Shown here one piece after another: positions 10,801-26,395 of a stretch of 64,000 bases of DNA. The position numbers and the translations under genes were made by a program. This DNA is from Naganishia liquefaciens. Taxonomy: Eukaryota > Basidiomycota > Tremellomycetes > Filobasidiales > Filobasidiaceae. Location: contig BLZA01000017.1 in the NCBI GenBank assembly GCA_013423385.1, forward strand, positions 1-64,000, written 5' to 3'. The notes below the pieces were generated by a model. It searched no databases. It saw nothing but the letters and a program-made list of their open reading frames with translations, and was not told the origin of the DNA. Numbering within the stretch: the first letter of the stretch is position 1; every line of letters begins with the position of its first letter.

Positions 10801-13359
10801 CACCGCAAAGTACTCCATTAAGCGCATTGTGCTTTAGCGTATGGCCCCACAAAGCGTTCAGGCGCTCTGTATGGCGCATCACATCATAGCACATTGCAGC
10901 ATTCTGCATTGTACTGTGGTAAGGTGTTTGACTACAGATTCTAGTCAGAGAAAAATAAGTATAGATAGCTTGCTTCCTATCCTTCCTAGTAGCACTCAAG
11001 ATCTACGATTGGATCTTGCTTTATCCCCAATCTCGGGGCTGCCTTGAGTGTAAGACTTTCTCAGGATCAGCTGCCCTCGTCTCCTATCTTCGGTACTCGT
11101 CAGTCCTGTCTTCCACGATAAGAGTACATTTTTGGTACTAAATTCCGACACAATGGCGGAACAATATAGCCACAAGAACTGCAAATTCGTGCCGGTGACG
11201 CTTTTAGGTGACATGGAGTCCGATCACGAGCTCGCACAGAATTGCGAACGGAAAGTTCTACTGTTGCCGAAAACTTTGATAGTGCTATCTGTTAAAGCTA
11301 GGACCTGTTACTCACCTCACCCTCCATACGTCACAGGTACAGAGCTGAACTTGATATTTTTCCTGGTACTACACAATTGGTAATCAATGCACACCTGTCT
11401 TAGCGACTATGAGCCTTGCGTGCTTGCTTGAATGATGATTGCAGAAGGTTAACTGACGACTCCGATATTTTACAAGTTGCTGCTTTACTCAAATTCGATT
11501 TCGTTGGAGATTCTGGTCGGATAACTGGTCGATTGTACAATCGCACACTACTGGGGGACTAGAAGAGTTGAATTGAGTTGGCAATGTCATAGCACTATCA
11601 TTCGGTGCAGGGAGGGTATTTAGACTTTGAAAATACGTGTAAGCAACCTGAGAAGAATTAGATTTATGCGGAAGAGTTGCTCAACGCCTATAAGCGGAAG
11701 GCTGAAGTCGCCACTGGAACTGCAGGACGCTCGGTTACGCAAAGGTAGTCACTCTCTGTTTCATGTATTTGCGCTCTTCCGCCTGTTTACTAAAGCTTCA
11801 CGCAAGTCGTCAAGCTCAACGGTCTATTTTCTGCTGCGAATTCCCAAAATAATTTCAATTGAGGAGTCCTTCGTATCCTCGCCCTTTGCGTGCATGTTTT
11901 CAGTCAGGCTGTTTCATCGGACTTTCCTCCGCTGAACAGGTCGGCCTATCTGAGGCTGAGCTGCGAATGGCTCAGATCTGTGTCCATAAGGTACGCAATG
12001 CAGCTGTGACAGACTCCTGTTCGACTCTCTATTGGATTGGATTTTCTGCAATACCCTCCAATTACCTAACCTTCGTGGTACCGGGATGAGAGCTATGCAC
12101 TTCCCGTTCAACGTCTGGCTGGATATCTTTGTGACCTGTCGCTGTATGTACCCCTCGTTTCGTATATCTCGACGTCAACTTCGCCTCTCGTTAGCTTCCC
12201 CTCTACCGGAACGCTCTTCGCTTGATGCCCCCCCCCCCCCCCCCACGCGATTCCCTTTCAAGCTATCCTAATCGTAGGTGAGTGAGATCCGGATACCACT
12301 GTTGCCTCTCGCTGATACAACCTCCCTCATATACCTCGTTGTACGATTCTAGTCCTATGGATGGAATGCACCTGAATCCTTTATAAGTTCTTCCACTGTC
12401 ATCAACTTCAAAGCCCTCAATCAACAATATCTCATCAATCTTTCATATCACTTGGAAGATGGTCGAGATGGAGCTGGAATGGTTGACCGAGAAAGGACGT
12501 GTACGCTGCGTTGGGTCTCAAGAGTCTTTGTTGAGTTGATATCGAATGTCGGCGAAAACTTCTTGGGTCCATACGAGTCTTGTTGTGCATACACGTCGGT
12601 CGTGTGGCGCCTCGCTGGATCATATCAAACAGGTGGGTCCTGCTATCGCTTCTACAATCACCTCACCCAGCTCTAATCAGACATCAAGCTCTATCCTTTC
12701 TTCAGTGCTTGTGCTGTGGTAGGCACGTTTCACTTTTCGTGTAAGATACGTGTGGTGGTAGTGCTACCGATCACTCATATTGAATACACGCGGGGAATGA
12801 CCACAACACATTCAGAAAGCTATCGTCTCCTATGCGGCCGATTTTTTCTTGATCAGATCTTGCACCTTCGTGATTGAGAACTCCTTCCGATCCATGTACG
12901 TATCCAGGGATTTCACGAAAGCTGACTCGTCCTCCATACGAGTTATTCTGAACGATTGCTTCCACCTTCCGGGACTGATTGAGTAGGATGACACAGCTGG
13001 TATGTATCTGCAAGACTGTGTTCAGTCTGGACTGGTTGCTATCAGAGCTGACGGCATTTCACCGGTCGTTCATTTCTGTCTTGGAAGCAAGACACTGGAG
13101 TTAACTCGTCGAAACTGTTGCTGCTAATCTGCAATCATATTCCGCTTTATACATTGCACAGTGATCATCATTTCACTTCATTGCATATCTCATCGATCGG
13201 CAACCAGGCGCAGGCCTCTAGCATATATGGAGGTATCGCCATTATAGCCTTCAAGTCAAGTGTAACGCAGATTCTTGTCGTACGCTTGGTCGTACTGTAT
13301 GAGGGGACCCCTTTGAATTAATTTTATCCTTTCGCGGTACCCAAGCGACCCAAGTTAAC
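7847..13359. other. Gene-free stretch (about 5.5 kb)
   Basis: Only short open frames occur on either strand and none resembles a family I know. Base composition is mixed, with several A/T runs (near 8750) and a 17-base C run (12228-12244). A 12-base direct repeat (GTAGGGAGACAC) lies at 8208-8231. Between two transposon relics, it is probably old, unrecognisable transposon sequence; that is inference. Confidence 0.5.
12228..12244. repeat. Homopolymer C tract (17 bases)
   Basis: An uninterrupted run of 17 C. It may be variable in length or a sequencing weak point. Confidence 0.9.
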
Positions 13360-16300
13360 CTAACTGGAAACTCCGCTTTCCAACCGCAAGCTCTGCGGTG
13401 TCCTGTACACCTGCGCCCCGTCTTCTCGATCTGAGCACCATGCCGTGTATCCTTTAAAATCTAGAACCTGCACTTGCTTCAACTGAACGGCGGTCTCGTG
13501 CTCGCTGTGTAACTGGGTGGCCACATACTGCCGCGCATCTAGAAAGGCGCAGATCGCATTCATCACGCCAGTGCTGAGTTGCCGGGGACTCCTAAGCCGG
13601 TCGAACAATCTTGCGGGAATTTCTTCGTCCAAAAGCGCCTTGAAACCCTTTCTCCCTGCTTTCCACGTCAAGATGCAGTTTTGGTCTTCTAGACTCATCT
13701 AAGATATTACTTGGATATCTTGCGTGATTCAATGACATGAACCAACTACCCGAGATACGTTACATGAATATTCCGACTCACGAGTTCGTCCTTGAGCACG
13801 GAATCGGTTAAGGCGACGATCGGTTTGACTCTACTGGTCACCTAGCGCTTGATCATCCCGCCAAATCTCTCCATCGAAAAGCATTAGTTAAGACATGGTA
13901 GTCCCGTTCGGCGGATGTGCTCCACAATTTGCAGCAGACACTGTGAATGAGAGCGGTACAGCAAGGCATATCGCTGTCGCAATACTGATAATACCGCCTT
14001 CTCATTGTCAGTGCACATATATTCATGATGCTGTTCACGCTACAGCGCGAGACAGGCGCACCTTTCAAAATCTGAACTTCAAACCGCTGCCTCGTACTCC
14101 AACTGATCCAGCCCTTCCAACTCTAGCTCGATACATGTGATACGGCGCGCGATATTCCATGAGCGCAGGAAGTAGACGCAAGAGGTGTTGGCTGGCCAGT
14201 CCTTTAGTACCATTGGCCCGAGAATTCTGAGGAAATAAAAATAAGACTCCGCAGTCCAGTAGTGTCATGAATGACATCTCGAGCGCGACCGCGGAAGCGC
14301 CGCCACCATTGGGAGGTTTTCCATCAAGGCATCTGCTTTGTTGTGATCTGCAAGATGGGCGGAAGCAACTCTGTGGGGGATTGGTACTTAGAGAGGAACG
14401 GTTAGATCGTATCATCAGTTGTATAGTGGTCGAGAGACCACTATTCTGCGTTCTAATTATCATAATTCGTATGATCTAGCAGCAAGCGCCTTCTCCGGGC
14501 CTTGTTCATAACAAGTAGTCAATGGAATCGAGGTCGTGAATACGACTAGACATGGCATTTAGGACTGTTCTGTTGGACCCGGCAATCTCGAGCGCCATTT
14601 CCTTCTGCCTCACCCTCTGGATGACGCAGGGCTCACCGCCACATTTTTTTGCTTGCCTTTCGAATCAGCTCCTTCCAGACTTCGAGAAACCTTCTCACGA
14701 TATTTTCGTAGAGCGCATGCATAATGTCTATCGGGAAAGACCACGGAAACGATATCGAGCCGATGACCGATAAAAGCGCCCGTCAGGGGTCCGAAAGTCG
14801 TAAGGGCAACCATCAGCTGTTACGAATGTGAGACGCATTACATACTTCACTGCTTATGCCACTCTGATCTTTCACCTCTTTCCTCTCAATAGACAGGGGA
14901 ACAACCTTCAAACATGACGCTGTCAGTTTTGTCTCAACCTCATCTCGTGTAGCGGAAGCTGCAGACACGTCGCTCATACGCTATCTCTGTGTCGGACTGC
15001 CTGAGCGACGTATCACTGGCGTGTTCTTTGGCAGAATGTGGCCCGAAGAGTGCCACATCTGCACGGTACTTCGGGATTCAACCCCTTGAAGTGCATAGGC
15101 CGATAGAGTGTAACATCAGCTCTGACCGGACGAAGGACGGTAAAGTAGATGTATGCTCACCATCGAAATTGCGGGCATGTCTCTGATCACTAGCACCAGA
15201 TGAGCCCAGAGACAAAACCGTTCAAAAGCGGTCATCCTGTCGTCTCAGCGCAGACAATCTACCCTTTCGCAAGCCAGCCCCGCGCTGATCATCGATAAGA
15301 GGCCTAAGAAAACTGTGGATATCGATTACGCCTCTAGCAGACGTAGGACCTCTACGCTTTTCCTTTTTGTCTACACGCAAAAGTGAGAGTAATGTCAATC
15401 AGAAAGAGAGGAGAATAGCGATCACAGGCATCTACCTGGAATGAGCCTGCAGCATATCTGGTGCTCACGACGATTGCGCATATGAGGGGGCACAGAATAA
15501 TTGATCAGAATTAGAGGCCAACAACCCACTGGGCTTCTGTTGAAAAGGGGAATACCGTCTGTAGTCAAGCCTAATGCAATATCGGTATTGTCCTGGAAGT
15601 ACTTTCTTGTCGGCTGTATGTCCTGACCAGCCCACGTGACATTTTGACTACGCAATTGAGTGATGTATGCGCCATCCCTCACGTCTTCCGTCATTGCTAG
15701 GTCGCGAGTACGTACTACCGAATATTGCAGTCTCCGAGAAACCCGCAAGTCACGATGTGTCGAAATGAGGCGACTAATGGAGGACATGTACAGATAGGAC
15801 TGCACGGGAACCTCGGCGAAGGCGTCCGGCTAGGGGAGAAAGAACCTTTGGCTCCTATAATTGGAATTTTCATTTCGCAAAACGTGTGAAACTCACGTCT
15901 CGCCATCTCGACTTCGAGCATTTATGACAGACGACATCATCTTGTAAAGGCTCCGTAAAAGCCACACATCCATTACCGCAGCAATCGAAGCTTATCACGG
16001 GAATGTCTCCTTCTTCTGCTGAACCATGTTGAAGCCGATATTCTGACACAAATGTGTCCTCTGGGAATGGAAAACCGGGTAGATCCCGCAAAGGCGCAAA
16101 GCGTTGTTCTGCTCGAATGTCAGGCGTTTTGAGAGTATGGCCTGAGATACGAGCTTCATCAGATCCTTGGAGCTACGTGTATTTGCATTCGCTAGGCCGC
16201 CACAAATCGGTCCAAGCATTCAAATAATAGCTCCATGTTGCTGAACTCACTGGTTGCGCCAATATATTCCTTCGCAAGTTGATCTTCTTCTCTATTTTCG

Positions 16301-17050
16301 AGGCCTGTTATCAGGTGGGAGTTTCCATCGTGCCTTTGGCTGCGCCATAGCTCAAAATCACTGTTGTCGCCCGACGGAGCGAGTTCGTCCGCAACATCTG
16401 CCTCCACGAAAAACTGTTGGCTCTGACCGTTAATGTCCGTAGTCGAGGGAGCCGAGGTGACTGAAGCAAGGAATGAGTTTAATCCAACCCTAGGCCGAAA
16501 AATTCCTAAGGGAGCCACCTTTTCACTTGCACGATCGGAGCAAATTCTCGGTCTGCCTCATGATCAGCCATAGGATCAGCTTGCCAAGGCTCGTGATGTC
16601 ATATGAAATTGTTTTCAGGTTAGCCTCGACTGATGGTCATTTGTAACGCTACTTATTTCTGCAAATGGCATTACGTCTCACGATGAGTTGTGAATTGGGC
16701 AAAGACAAATCTTCGAAAGTCTCATGGAGCCGTAATTAAAATTCTGAGGACCATGCTCAGAAGCCACAGATGATGAAGAAGGTAAGCTGCCGAATGTTGC
16801 CATCGAACACTGCTTCTCCCAGCGGACGGCCTGTGACCATGCTATCTACTTCGAAGAGCAACTGAAGAGGGTTGATCATCTAAACCGCATCTTTTTCCAT
16901 TTGCTGGACGACACCTTTCCAGGAGGCCGCTATTTGTGAACGAGCGGCCCATGAAAGAAATGTCGATTAGGACGTTGAAAAACGAGCGGTAAGCTCCTCC
17001 AGCTGGCAGGAATCGCCTCCGAGGACTGTCATTCCAGAGATGGCTCATAT
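13360..17050 (-). pseudogene. Plavaka/Tnp2-type (CACTA-like) DNA transposase, heavily decayed
   Basis: Several minus-strand frames, read from high to low coordinates, give in order the signatures of basidiomycete Tnp2/Plavaka transposases. These are a W-rich N-terminal segment (near 17.0 kb), a zinc-knuckle-like box with GCVAFTEPL then CHKC (about 15.98-15.91 kb), DIALGLTTDGIPLF and WPLILINYSVPP (about 15.6-15.5 kb), a DMPAIS segment (about 15.17 kb), DIMHALYENIVRRFLEVW (about 14.73-14.67 kb) and a C-terminal YYQYC...H region (about 14.0 kb). The last part near 13.7-13.36 kb (112 open codons, with FDRLRSPRQLSTG) fits the tail. The pieces lie in different frames with stops between them, so the gene is dead. 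Some breaks may be introns. I could not find terminal inverted repeats, so the element ends are approximate. Confidence 0.68.
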
Positions 17051-18201
17051 CGTCCGACTACATATGAGAAATAGATTGCGGCATTACGCCAAGCCGCAAA
17101 GAAGGATACGAAGATGGAGAAGACAACCAGACCTGAAATAGATTGCGGGCCCTCATTGTCAAAAGCGTCGTCAAGACCGAGTCTCAAGGGTGTCTTGCCA
17201 GGGGCAACATGTGGGAGGAGGACTGCTTCTCGGTGCAGGGGCCATTGACGGACGCTGAAGGAGAAGAGGAATCCATTATGTCGATAGACGGACAGCCTGA
17301 CTCGGTCATGAATCAGTACGGAACGCCCCCTATCGCTGGTTTTGTTTGCGACTCGACACTAGCTTCTGCAAGGATGCAAGCACCTGCCGAAGGGGCTGTT
17401 GCCGACTGAGAGGACGACTTACCTGGTCAACTTCGAAGGTTATCTACGGCGACGGCCAATGCTCAGCGATACGATTTGCAAGCAGGGCCGTGCTCCGAAA
17501 TTGACAATTCGCCGGATGCTGTGCTCGACCTCTACCCGTCGTGTGAAGATGATTAGGAGGAACACAATGGATTGTCTGTTTGTGTGCGGTAACTCCAAAA
17601 GTCTAAGACATAGGGAAATATACATCAGTGGTATTGATATATTTTTACAGCGAATTATAGCGAAGTTACACGAGTCTAAGCTGACGCATTATCAGCGATA
17701 TACCCGGGAGCCAATACGCGCGCGAGGGCAGCGCGATGGTAAGCACCGCTTTGGACTTGAAGCGTGCGAGGAAGTAGCGATTACATGTCGACGATCAGCT
17801 ATAGGGCGGTTTACAAATTATTGATCAAGAGTAGCGCGAATGAGCAGTTGCGTTCGCAGTTCCGGCAACTTCGGCCTCTGGCGTTTCGGGTGCAGCGCGG
17901 AATCCTGCAAATTTGAATGTCCTACCAGTATAAACAGCTATGATATGTCCTGCTAAGCCGACTGGGGCATTTTTCGGAGTGATTCTAGACGGACAACCGA
18001 ATTCCTCAGAAGATACTTTAGCCTAATTTCCCGTATATTGTCGAGCCGAAAGGGCTCCAATTTTGCCTAAAATTGTGCAATCGACGCGGGCTCGAAGGCG
18101 GCAACTCGGCCATTCTTCTTCTTTCCTTCTTCTTTCCGGCGACAAGTTGGTCAGCCTCTTGCGCTCTCGCCATTCTCCTTTTCCCTCCACTCAACAGCAC
18201 C
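17051..18201. other. Spacer and PRP5 upstream region
   Basis: Between the transposon relic and PRP5. A plus-strand frame of 88 codons (17143-17409) and one of 141 codons (17399-17824) resemble nothing known and have no good splice context. The last 100 bases before the PRP5 ATG are pyrimidine-rich (CTTCTTTCC repeats), as is common for fungal promoters and 5' UTRs. Confidence 0.4.
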
Positions 18202-21835
<3,634 letters not shown>

Positions 21836-22520
21836 TGAAATGCGTTCAGACGAGTCTCCCAAGTACGCCATGCTGGACAACACGATTTCTCTTATGAAAT
21901 GCAGCATCCTTGAGAAAGATCCAGAGAGCTTCCACTCCGTATGAAAGTGTCCAAAGCGCTATATGCCCTCTCCATCGCACGATTAACCATATCAACCTTT
22001 CTACTCCCTCTGTCAACCGCTCGCTCTGTCAAAGTGTATCGTGCCCCTCGTATCTCGTCTTCACATTCACCGATGTTTGACAGCCGGAACCCATTGGCCA
22101 CTAGGTAGGCTCGCACAGCCATCGTCCAAGCGACTAACACGCCACTTATCATACGATCGGTCGGCAAACAAGCCATAAGGTCCCCTTCATCCCCCCTGCG
22201 GTATTTCTGAACTATACAACTTTAGGAAACCAAGCAATAAGACGCCGTCTGTTCGACTAGCTTCTGCAAATACGTTGCCCGTAGCATTTAGTATTCTGCT
22301 CAAGGCGGAAACCGCGCTCACCAAAGGGCAGAGTACGACCTCAAGAGGCGCATCATCGCCCCGCATCCGATCGGACCGAGTGCTCTCGCTATTACGTCAT
22401 GATGAAGCGCACATGAAGTAGATGCGTCGACATCGGGCAAACAAGGTCATCGATGGCAGAGGATATAGAGGACACGCTGTCCACCGCGAGAGTTGCATCT
22501 CCACCACGATCGACATCAGC
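21836..22520. other. Intergenic region between PRP5 and the HhH-GPD gene
   Basis: A minus-strand frame of 94 codons (22176-21892) has no recognisable domain and overlaps the expected PRP5 3' UTR, so I do not call it a gene. Nothing else seen. Confidence 0.5.
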
Positions 22521-23648
22521 ATGACATCCCCGAAGAAGCAATCCTCAAAGCGCACTATTGATCAAGTTGAAGAAAAACAGAACGAGGAGACCAAAAATGA
22601 AGCAAAAAAAGAAGAAGACAAACCCACGGCAGGAGAGCCCGACAAGGATGCGTCAAACCACAAGATGAATGAAAAGGAAGAGCCAGTTTCCAAGAAAGCA
22701 AAGACAAATGCAAAGTCTGGAGAAAGCAAGGAAAACTCCGCAAACTCTGCAAAGTCCGGCTCAAAGCGAGCCACGCGAAGTTCCGCAAAGTCGGGGACGA
22801 CGCAGCACCAGCCTAAAGCGATAATTCAGTTCTTGCTGTCGGATGAAGCCATTACCATGCTGGATCAACTGGAGACCAATGATGCGGACGATCTGCAATT
22901 CCCTCGAGACCGGTAAGTGAATTTAGTCTTGTTGGCCTGATCCCGAGGACTAAGCACTGAGGATTCGTATTAGGCTCAACCCCTTCCAAGACTTACTCGC
23001 CGCCTGTATGGTCTCGAAGCCGATCAGTCATCGCGTGACTACACGTGCCATCAACGGTCTTTTCAGCAAGACCAATTCGCTCACCAGTCCTCAAGAGGTC
23101 CTGGACTTTGGACGGGACAAGGTGTAAGTGCCGACGTTGAGCCGCAGACTGTCGTGAGCTGACTTCCCTCGTCCAGATTGGAGAGCCTTCACCGCTCCAA
23201 AACTCTGCACAAGGACAAGACGGCGGGCCAAATCATCGGTATTGCCGAAGTCTGCCAATCCGAGTTCAACGGCGACTCGTCTCTCAACGCCCTTCGGGAA
23301 CAGGCGTCGCACGATCCTGCCGAGGAACGAGATTTGATCGTCAAATCATTCAAAGGTTACGGTCCCAAAACGGTCGAAATCTTTTTCCGTCGAGTCCAGG
23401 TGGACTGGGAAGAGGTGTATCCCTTTGCAGACGATTCGACGATCAAGGCGGCGAAAGAGGTGGGCCTTCAAGTCGAGGATGCGGAAGGCCTGAAGGAACT
23501 GGTAGATGCCGCCATTGACGAGAAGGATGACAAGGCGCGGCGGTCAGCATTCGGGAGAGTTGTCGATGTCCTGGTATATCTGGGACTCGAGCACAAGACG
23601 GAAGAAGTCGGGTCAAAGATCGCTGCCGACGCGAATGGGAAAGAGTGA
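22521..23648 (+). CDS. HhH-GPD superfamily (endonuclease III-like) DNA glycosylase homologue
   Basis: Model 22521-22912, 22974-23123, 23177-23648; 337 codons. Residues 1-110 are a Lys/Glu/Ser-rich tail with basic patches (a nuclear signal is plausible). The rest is a helical domain with a helix-hairpin-helix (FKGYGPKTVEIF, 239-250). By position Lys245 would match the catalytic Lys of endonuclease III and Asp266 (YPFAD) the general Asp; that alignment is mine. No C-terminal four-cysteine iron-sulphur motif is present, unlike classic endonuclease III. Bacterial and fungal proteins of this architecture are known but poorly characterised, so base specificity cannot be stated. It is convergent with the oxidoreductase downstream, 100 bp between stops. 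Confidence 0.78.
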
Positions 23649-23747
23649 CACTGCCGTTGGATTTCCGGATGAAACTCTGTGCATGTTGGAATGCTTGCTA
23701 TATATTGACTGCTGTACTGTTGTCACAACTCTATTTATTTTTTTTAT

Positions 23748-24872
23748 CTATGCGTCGGACACCTTGAATAACAGCTTCTTGGCGCTGACCTTGCCTTCCT
23801 TCAACTGCATGAGGCCACCAACCACGGCTTCCAGCCCGCCTGAGACTACTTCATACGGATGCGGCTTGAACCGACCCTCCTTCATCCACTTGCTCATCAA
23901 CCGGTAATAAGCGTAGGCAAAGTCCTGTCGATAGGCATCCTTGCCGTGGGAGTCGCCGACCATGGTTCGGATGACCGTAAACTTGCTGCTGTCATAGTCC
24001 TTTTCGTTTTGGAGGACGTGTGTGACGATGGCACCCTGGTCGGCGACGGCGTTAATGTGTTCACCCGAGCCGTGTTCTGAAATGGCGTCGTATACGTGAA
24101 GAAGCTGCTTGCCCGACGCATGCTCTCTCAACGCGCTCTTGATATCCTCTGCGACGTTTCCCTTGCGATAGTCGACAATGACATCGCAGCCGATAGACTT
24201 GGCAAAGTCACCTCCGGAACCGGCGACGCCGATGATGGGGTGGATGTTGGCTAATTTGGCGAGCTTGATTGCGAATGCGCCGACAGCTGAAGACGCGCCG
24301 TAGACGAGGACAGGAGTAGGCTCGGTTGCCGGAAGCAGCGGTGTTGGAAGCCTGAGATTTACGAACAAGCCGATGGCACTGGTCATAGCTAGAATGGTGT
24401 TCTATCAGTTCTACTATTCACCGATCCGCCGGGTCACGGTCAACTTGCCAGCTAGCGGAATAGTTGCTCCCTCCTCAAAGCTCGTGCCATTGGGCAGGTG
24501 GAACGTGGTGTGCTCCCATGCCAATGCATACTCGGCAAACGTACCTCCCGGCTTTGTCATTTCGTGAAAGATGGCGACCCGGTCCCCTTTCTTGAACTCT
24601 GTGACATTCCTGCCCACGGAATAAACGTATCCCGCCGCATCGTCACCGGAATTTCCCGGAACGCCAAGCTCTGGTAGCTTCCAGTCCTTGGGGTTTGAAC
24701 CGGCAATGACGACCTTGATCACGAGTTGATCGTCGTTGGGCGTTCTGAGCAAAGGTGAATGAATGTCAGCGGACGGAAGCCTAAGCAGAGAACAGGTCGG
24801 CGCTTACGGGATATCGACCTCTTGGATCTCGCCTCGGAACTCGGGCTTTGCGTGTACGTAGGTCTGCTTCAT
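23748..24872 (-). CDS. Medium-chain dehydrogenase/reductase, quinone oxidoreductase-like
   Basis: NAD(P)H-dependent oxidoreductase of the zinc-free MDR (zeta-crystallin/enoyl reductase-like) group. Model (minus): 24872-24808, 24744-24449, 24388-23748; 333 codons, normal for the family. The N-terminal GroES-like domain has the usual start (VIAGSNPKDWKLP), the GDDAAGYV and FKKGDRVAIF segments. The Rossmann part shows VLVYGASSAVGAFAIKLA. The Cys ligands of structural or catalytic zinc are missing, so it is not a classical alcohol dehydrogenase. The second intron begins G|GCAAGT and ends TCTAG, a GC-AG intron that keeps the frame (IPLA|AMTSAIG). The physiological substrate is unknown. Confidence 0.88.
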
Positions 24873-24892
24873 GGTGTGTAGTTGGACTTGCC

Positions 24893-24912
24893 GGGAGGGG
24901 AGGGGGGGAAGG
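24893..24912 (+). promoter_or_regulatory. G-run tract (possible G-quadruplex) in the oxidoreductase leader
   Basis: GGGAGGGGAGGGGGG on the plus strand, about 21 bases upstream of the oxidoreductase ATG. Sense-strand mRNA or promoter DNA would be a pyrimidine tract here. Four runs of three or more G with short loops fit a quadruplex motif. Function is unproven. Confidence 0.35.
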
Positions 24913-24942
24913 ACTGCGTCGGGACTATGCGGCCTTGGTGGG

Positions 24943-24950
24943 TTATATAG
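24943..24950 (-). promoter_or_regulatory. TATA-like box of the MDR oxidoreductase gene
   Basis: CTATATAA on the minus strand, about 70 bases upstream of the ATG at 24872. It is the only TATA-like element in this short intergenic space. Confidence 0.4.
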
Positions 24951-24982
24951 TCGTTCTTTGCGCTCAAGGGATCCTTGTCAAG

Positions 24983-25018
24983 TTATTATTATTCATCATC
25001 ATCATCATCATCATCATG
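24983..25018. repeat. Trinucleotide microsatellite (ATT/ATC)
   Basis: ATT units followed by about eight ATC units, between the oxidoreductase promoter and the LSM4 3' end. Confidence 0.85.
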
Positions 25019-25196
25019 CCGCCCTCCACTTTATTGGCTCCCCCCTATTCGTCATCTTTCCGTCCTTCCCGGCGGCCGCGGCAGCCGAACAGTCGCGTGG
25101 CAAGGAGCTCATCCAGGCTGACTCAAAGAGGGGGCTGCCTTGCATGGCTCATCTCCGTATTCACATATGCAACGTCTACATAATAATCGTCCGACC

Positions 25197-26395
25197 CTAT
25201 GGTCCGTTGAAGCCTCCTCGTCCACCCCGCTGCCCTCCGCCCGCGCCTCCTCGGCCTCCTGGTGCTCCTCGCGCGCCTCCACGACCTGCGCCTCCCCCTC
25301 GATTCGGGCCTCCTGGGGACCGTGTCTTTGATGAGCTCATGTCGTGTCAGAAGCCAGGCAGGCATCAAACTTGCCTCGGTTGAATCCACCACCAGCGCCT
25401 CCTCTCGCGTTACCCATTCCACCTCGACCGCCCCGTCCGGCGCCGCCGGATTGCCGGTTCTGCTCTCGTATACGCTGCTGCTCTTCTTGCACCTTGTCGA
25501 GAATCTGGTCCGCGACTCGAACGTATTTTATCTACCGAGTCAAATGACATCAGTACATGTCTTGCGTGTGAGGATGTCTCGCGTGCAGGGAGTCACAGAG
25601 CAAGAATGAATGGAAGTGTAGTGGTGATGTGACACCTGGAAATCGTTATGTTATCCTGCTTCTTCCAGCGCCTTTGCCGACGCTACCAAGAAAGGCAAGG
25701 CGCTTCTAGGGAATGGATTCGTACCGGTGCTCCATCCGGGCGTCGAGCGAGTGACAGAGCCCTACGACCAATCACGTCCGGTCCTCAAATCGCAAAATCG
25801 CTACCCTGTGCAAAATTCGGTGCCCGTGTGGCCGCTCCGCTCGCTGACATGATCGAAGCGTAAAGTACGCATCGACATCAGGTTTGTCATGATGTGCTTG
25901 GCGCAGCGTACAGGAGACACACCTTTCAACAGTGAGGATTTTCAAACTCTTCGCCGACTTTTGCTCGGGGCATCGCCGTAATGTACACAACACCAAGACC
26001 ATCCTCCTCTGTGCGCACATCCGCAGCGGTAACATCCGCCAAAGCATTGACCAACAAGCCAAGCCGAAAGGGAAAAAATACTCACCACGTTACCCTTCAA
26101 ATACACCTCCTTCATCTGGTAAAACTTGTCTCCATCAGGCGCCGTCAAGATCACGTCTCGCAAAGTAATGTTCATAAAGTTGTCGCAGGCGATCATATGT
26201 CCGTTGTACGTCTCGCCATTCTTAAGCTCTACCAGCTAGAGCGGAAGCGGTGATCAGTTGATCGAGTCGATATGACCAAAGTTGAAACCCTACCATTGGC
26301 TTGCCTTGAGCGGCATTCAAGAGAGATAGTGGCAGCTGCGCGACAGCGAGCATATCAACGACCTTTCGGAACAACAGATTGACACGACATACCAT
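25197..26395 (-). CDS. LSM4: U6 snRNA-associated Sm-like protein LSm4
   Basis: Subunit of the nuclear LSm2-8 ring on U6 snRNA and the cytoplasmic LSm1-7 ring of mRNA decay. Model (minus): 26395-26393 (ATG only), 26335-26294, 26235-26086, 25531-25375, 25312-25197; 155 codons. Sm1 motif: [20 protein letters not shown] then [14 protein letters not shown]. Sm2 region: YLKGNVIKYVRV. The tail is an RGG/Gly-rich stretch ([16 protein letters not shown]), as in other LSm4 proteins, where it promotes P-body assembly. Exon 1 codes only the first Met. The intron at 25374-25313 begins GCAAGT (GC-AG), and the one at 26085-25532 is 554 nt, about ten times the local norm. LSm4 is usually 120-190 residues, so length fits. 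Confidence 0.93.

Noticed and set aside
10577-10999. Minus-strand frame of 140 codons
   Set aside because: Composition is Cys/Met/His-mixed without any motif, and a GCATTGTGC-like local repetition explains its length. Not supported as a gene.
17143-17824. Two plus-strand frames (88 and 141 codons) between the transposon relic and PRP5
   Set aside because: No recognisable domain and overlapping the likely N-terminal end of the minus-strand transposase relic.
24871-25609. Proline-rich plus-strand frames (about 110-170 codons)
   Set aside because: They are antisense to the Gly/RGG-rich end of LSM4, whose minus-strand model is clear.
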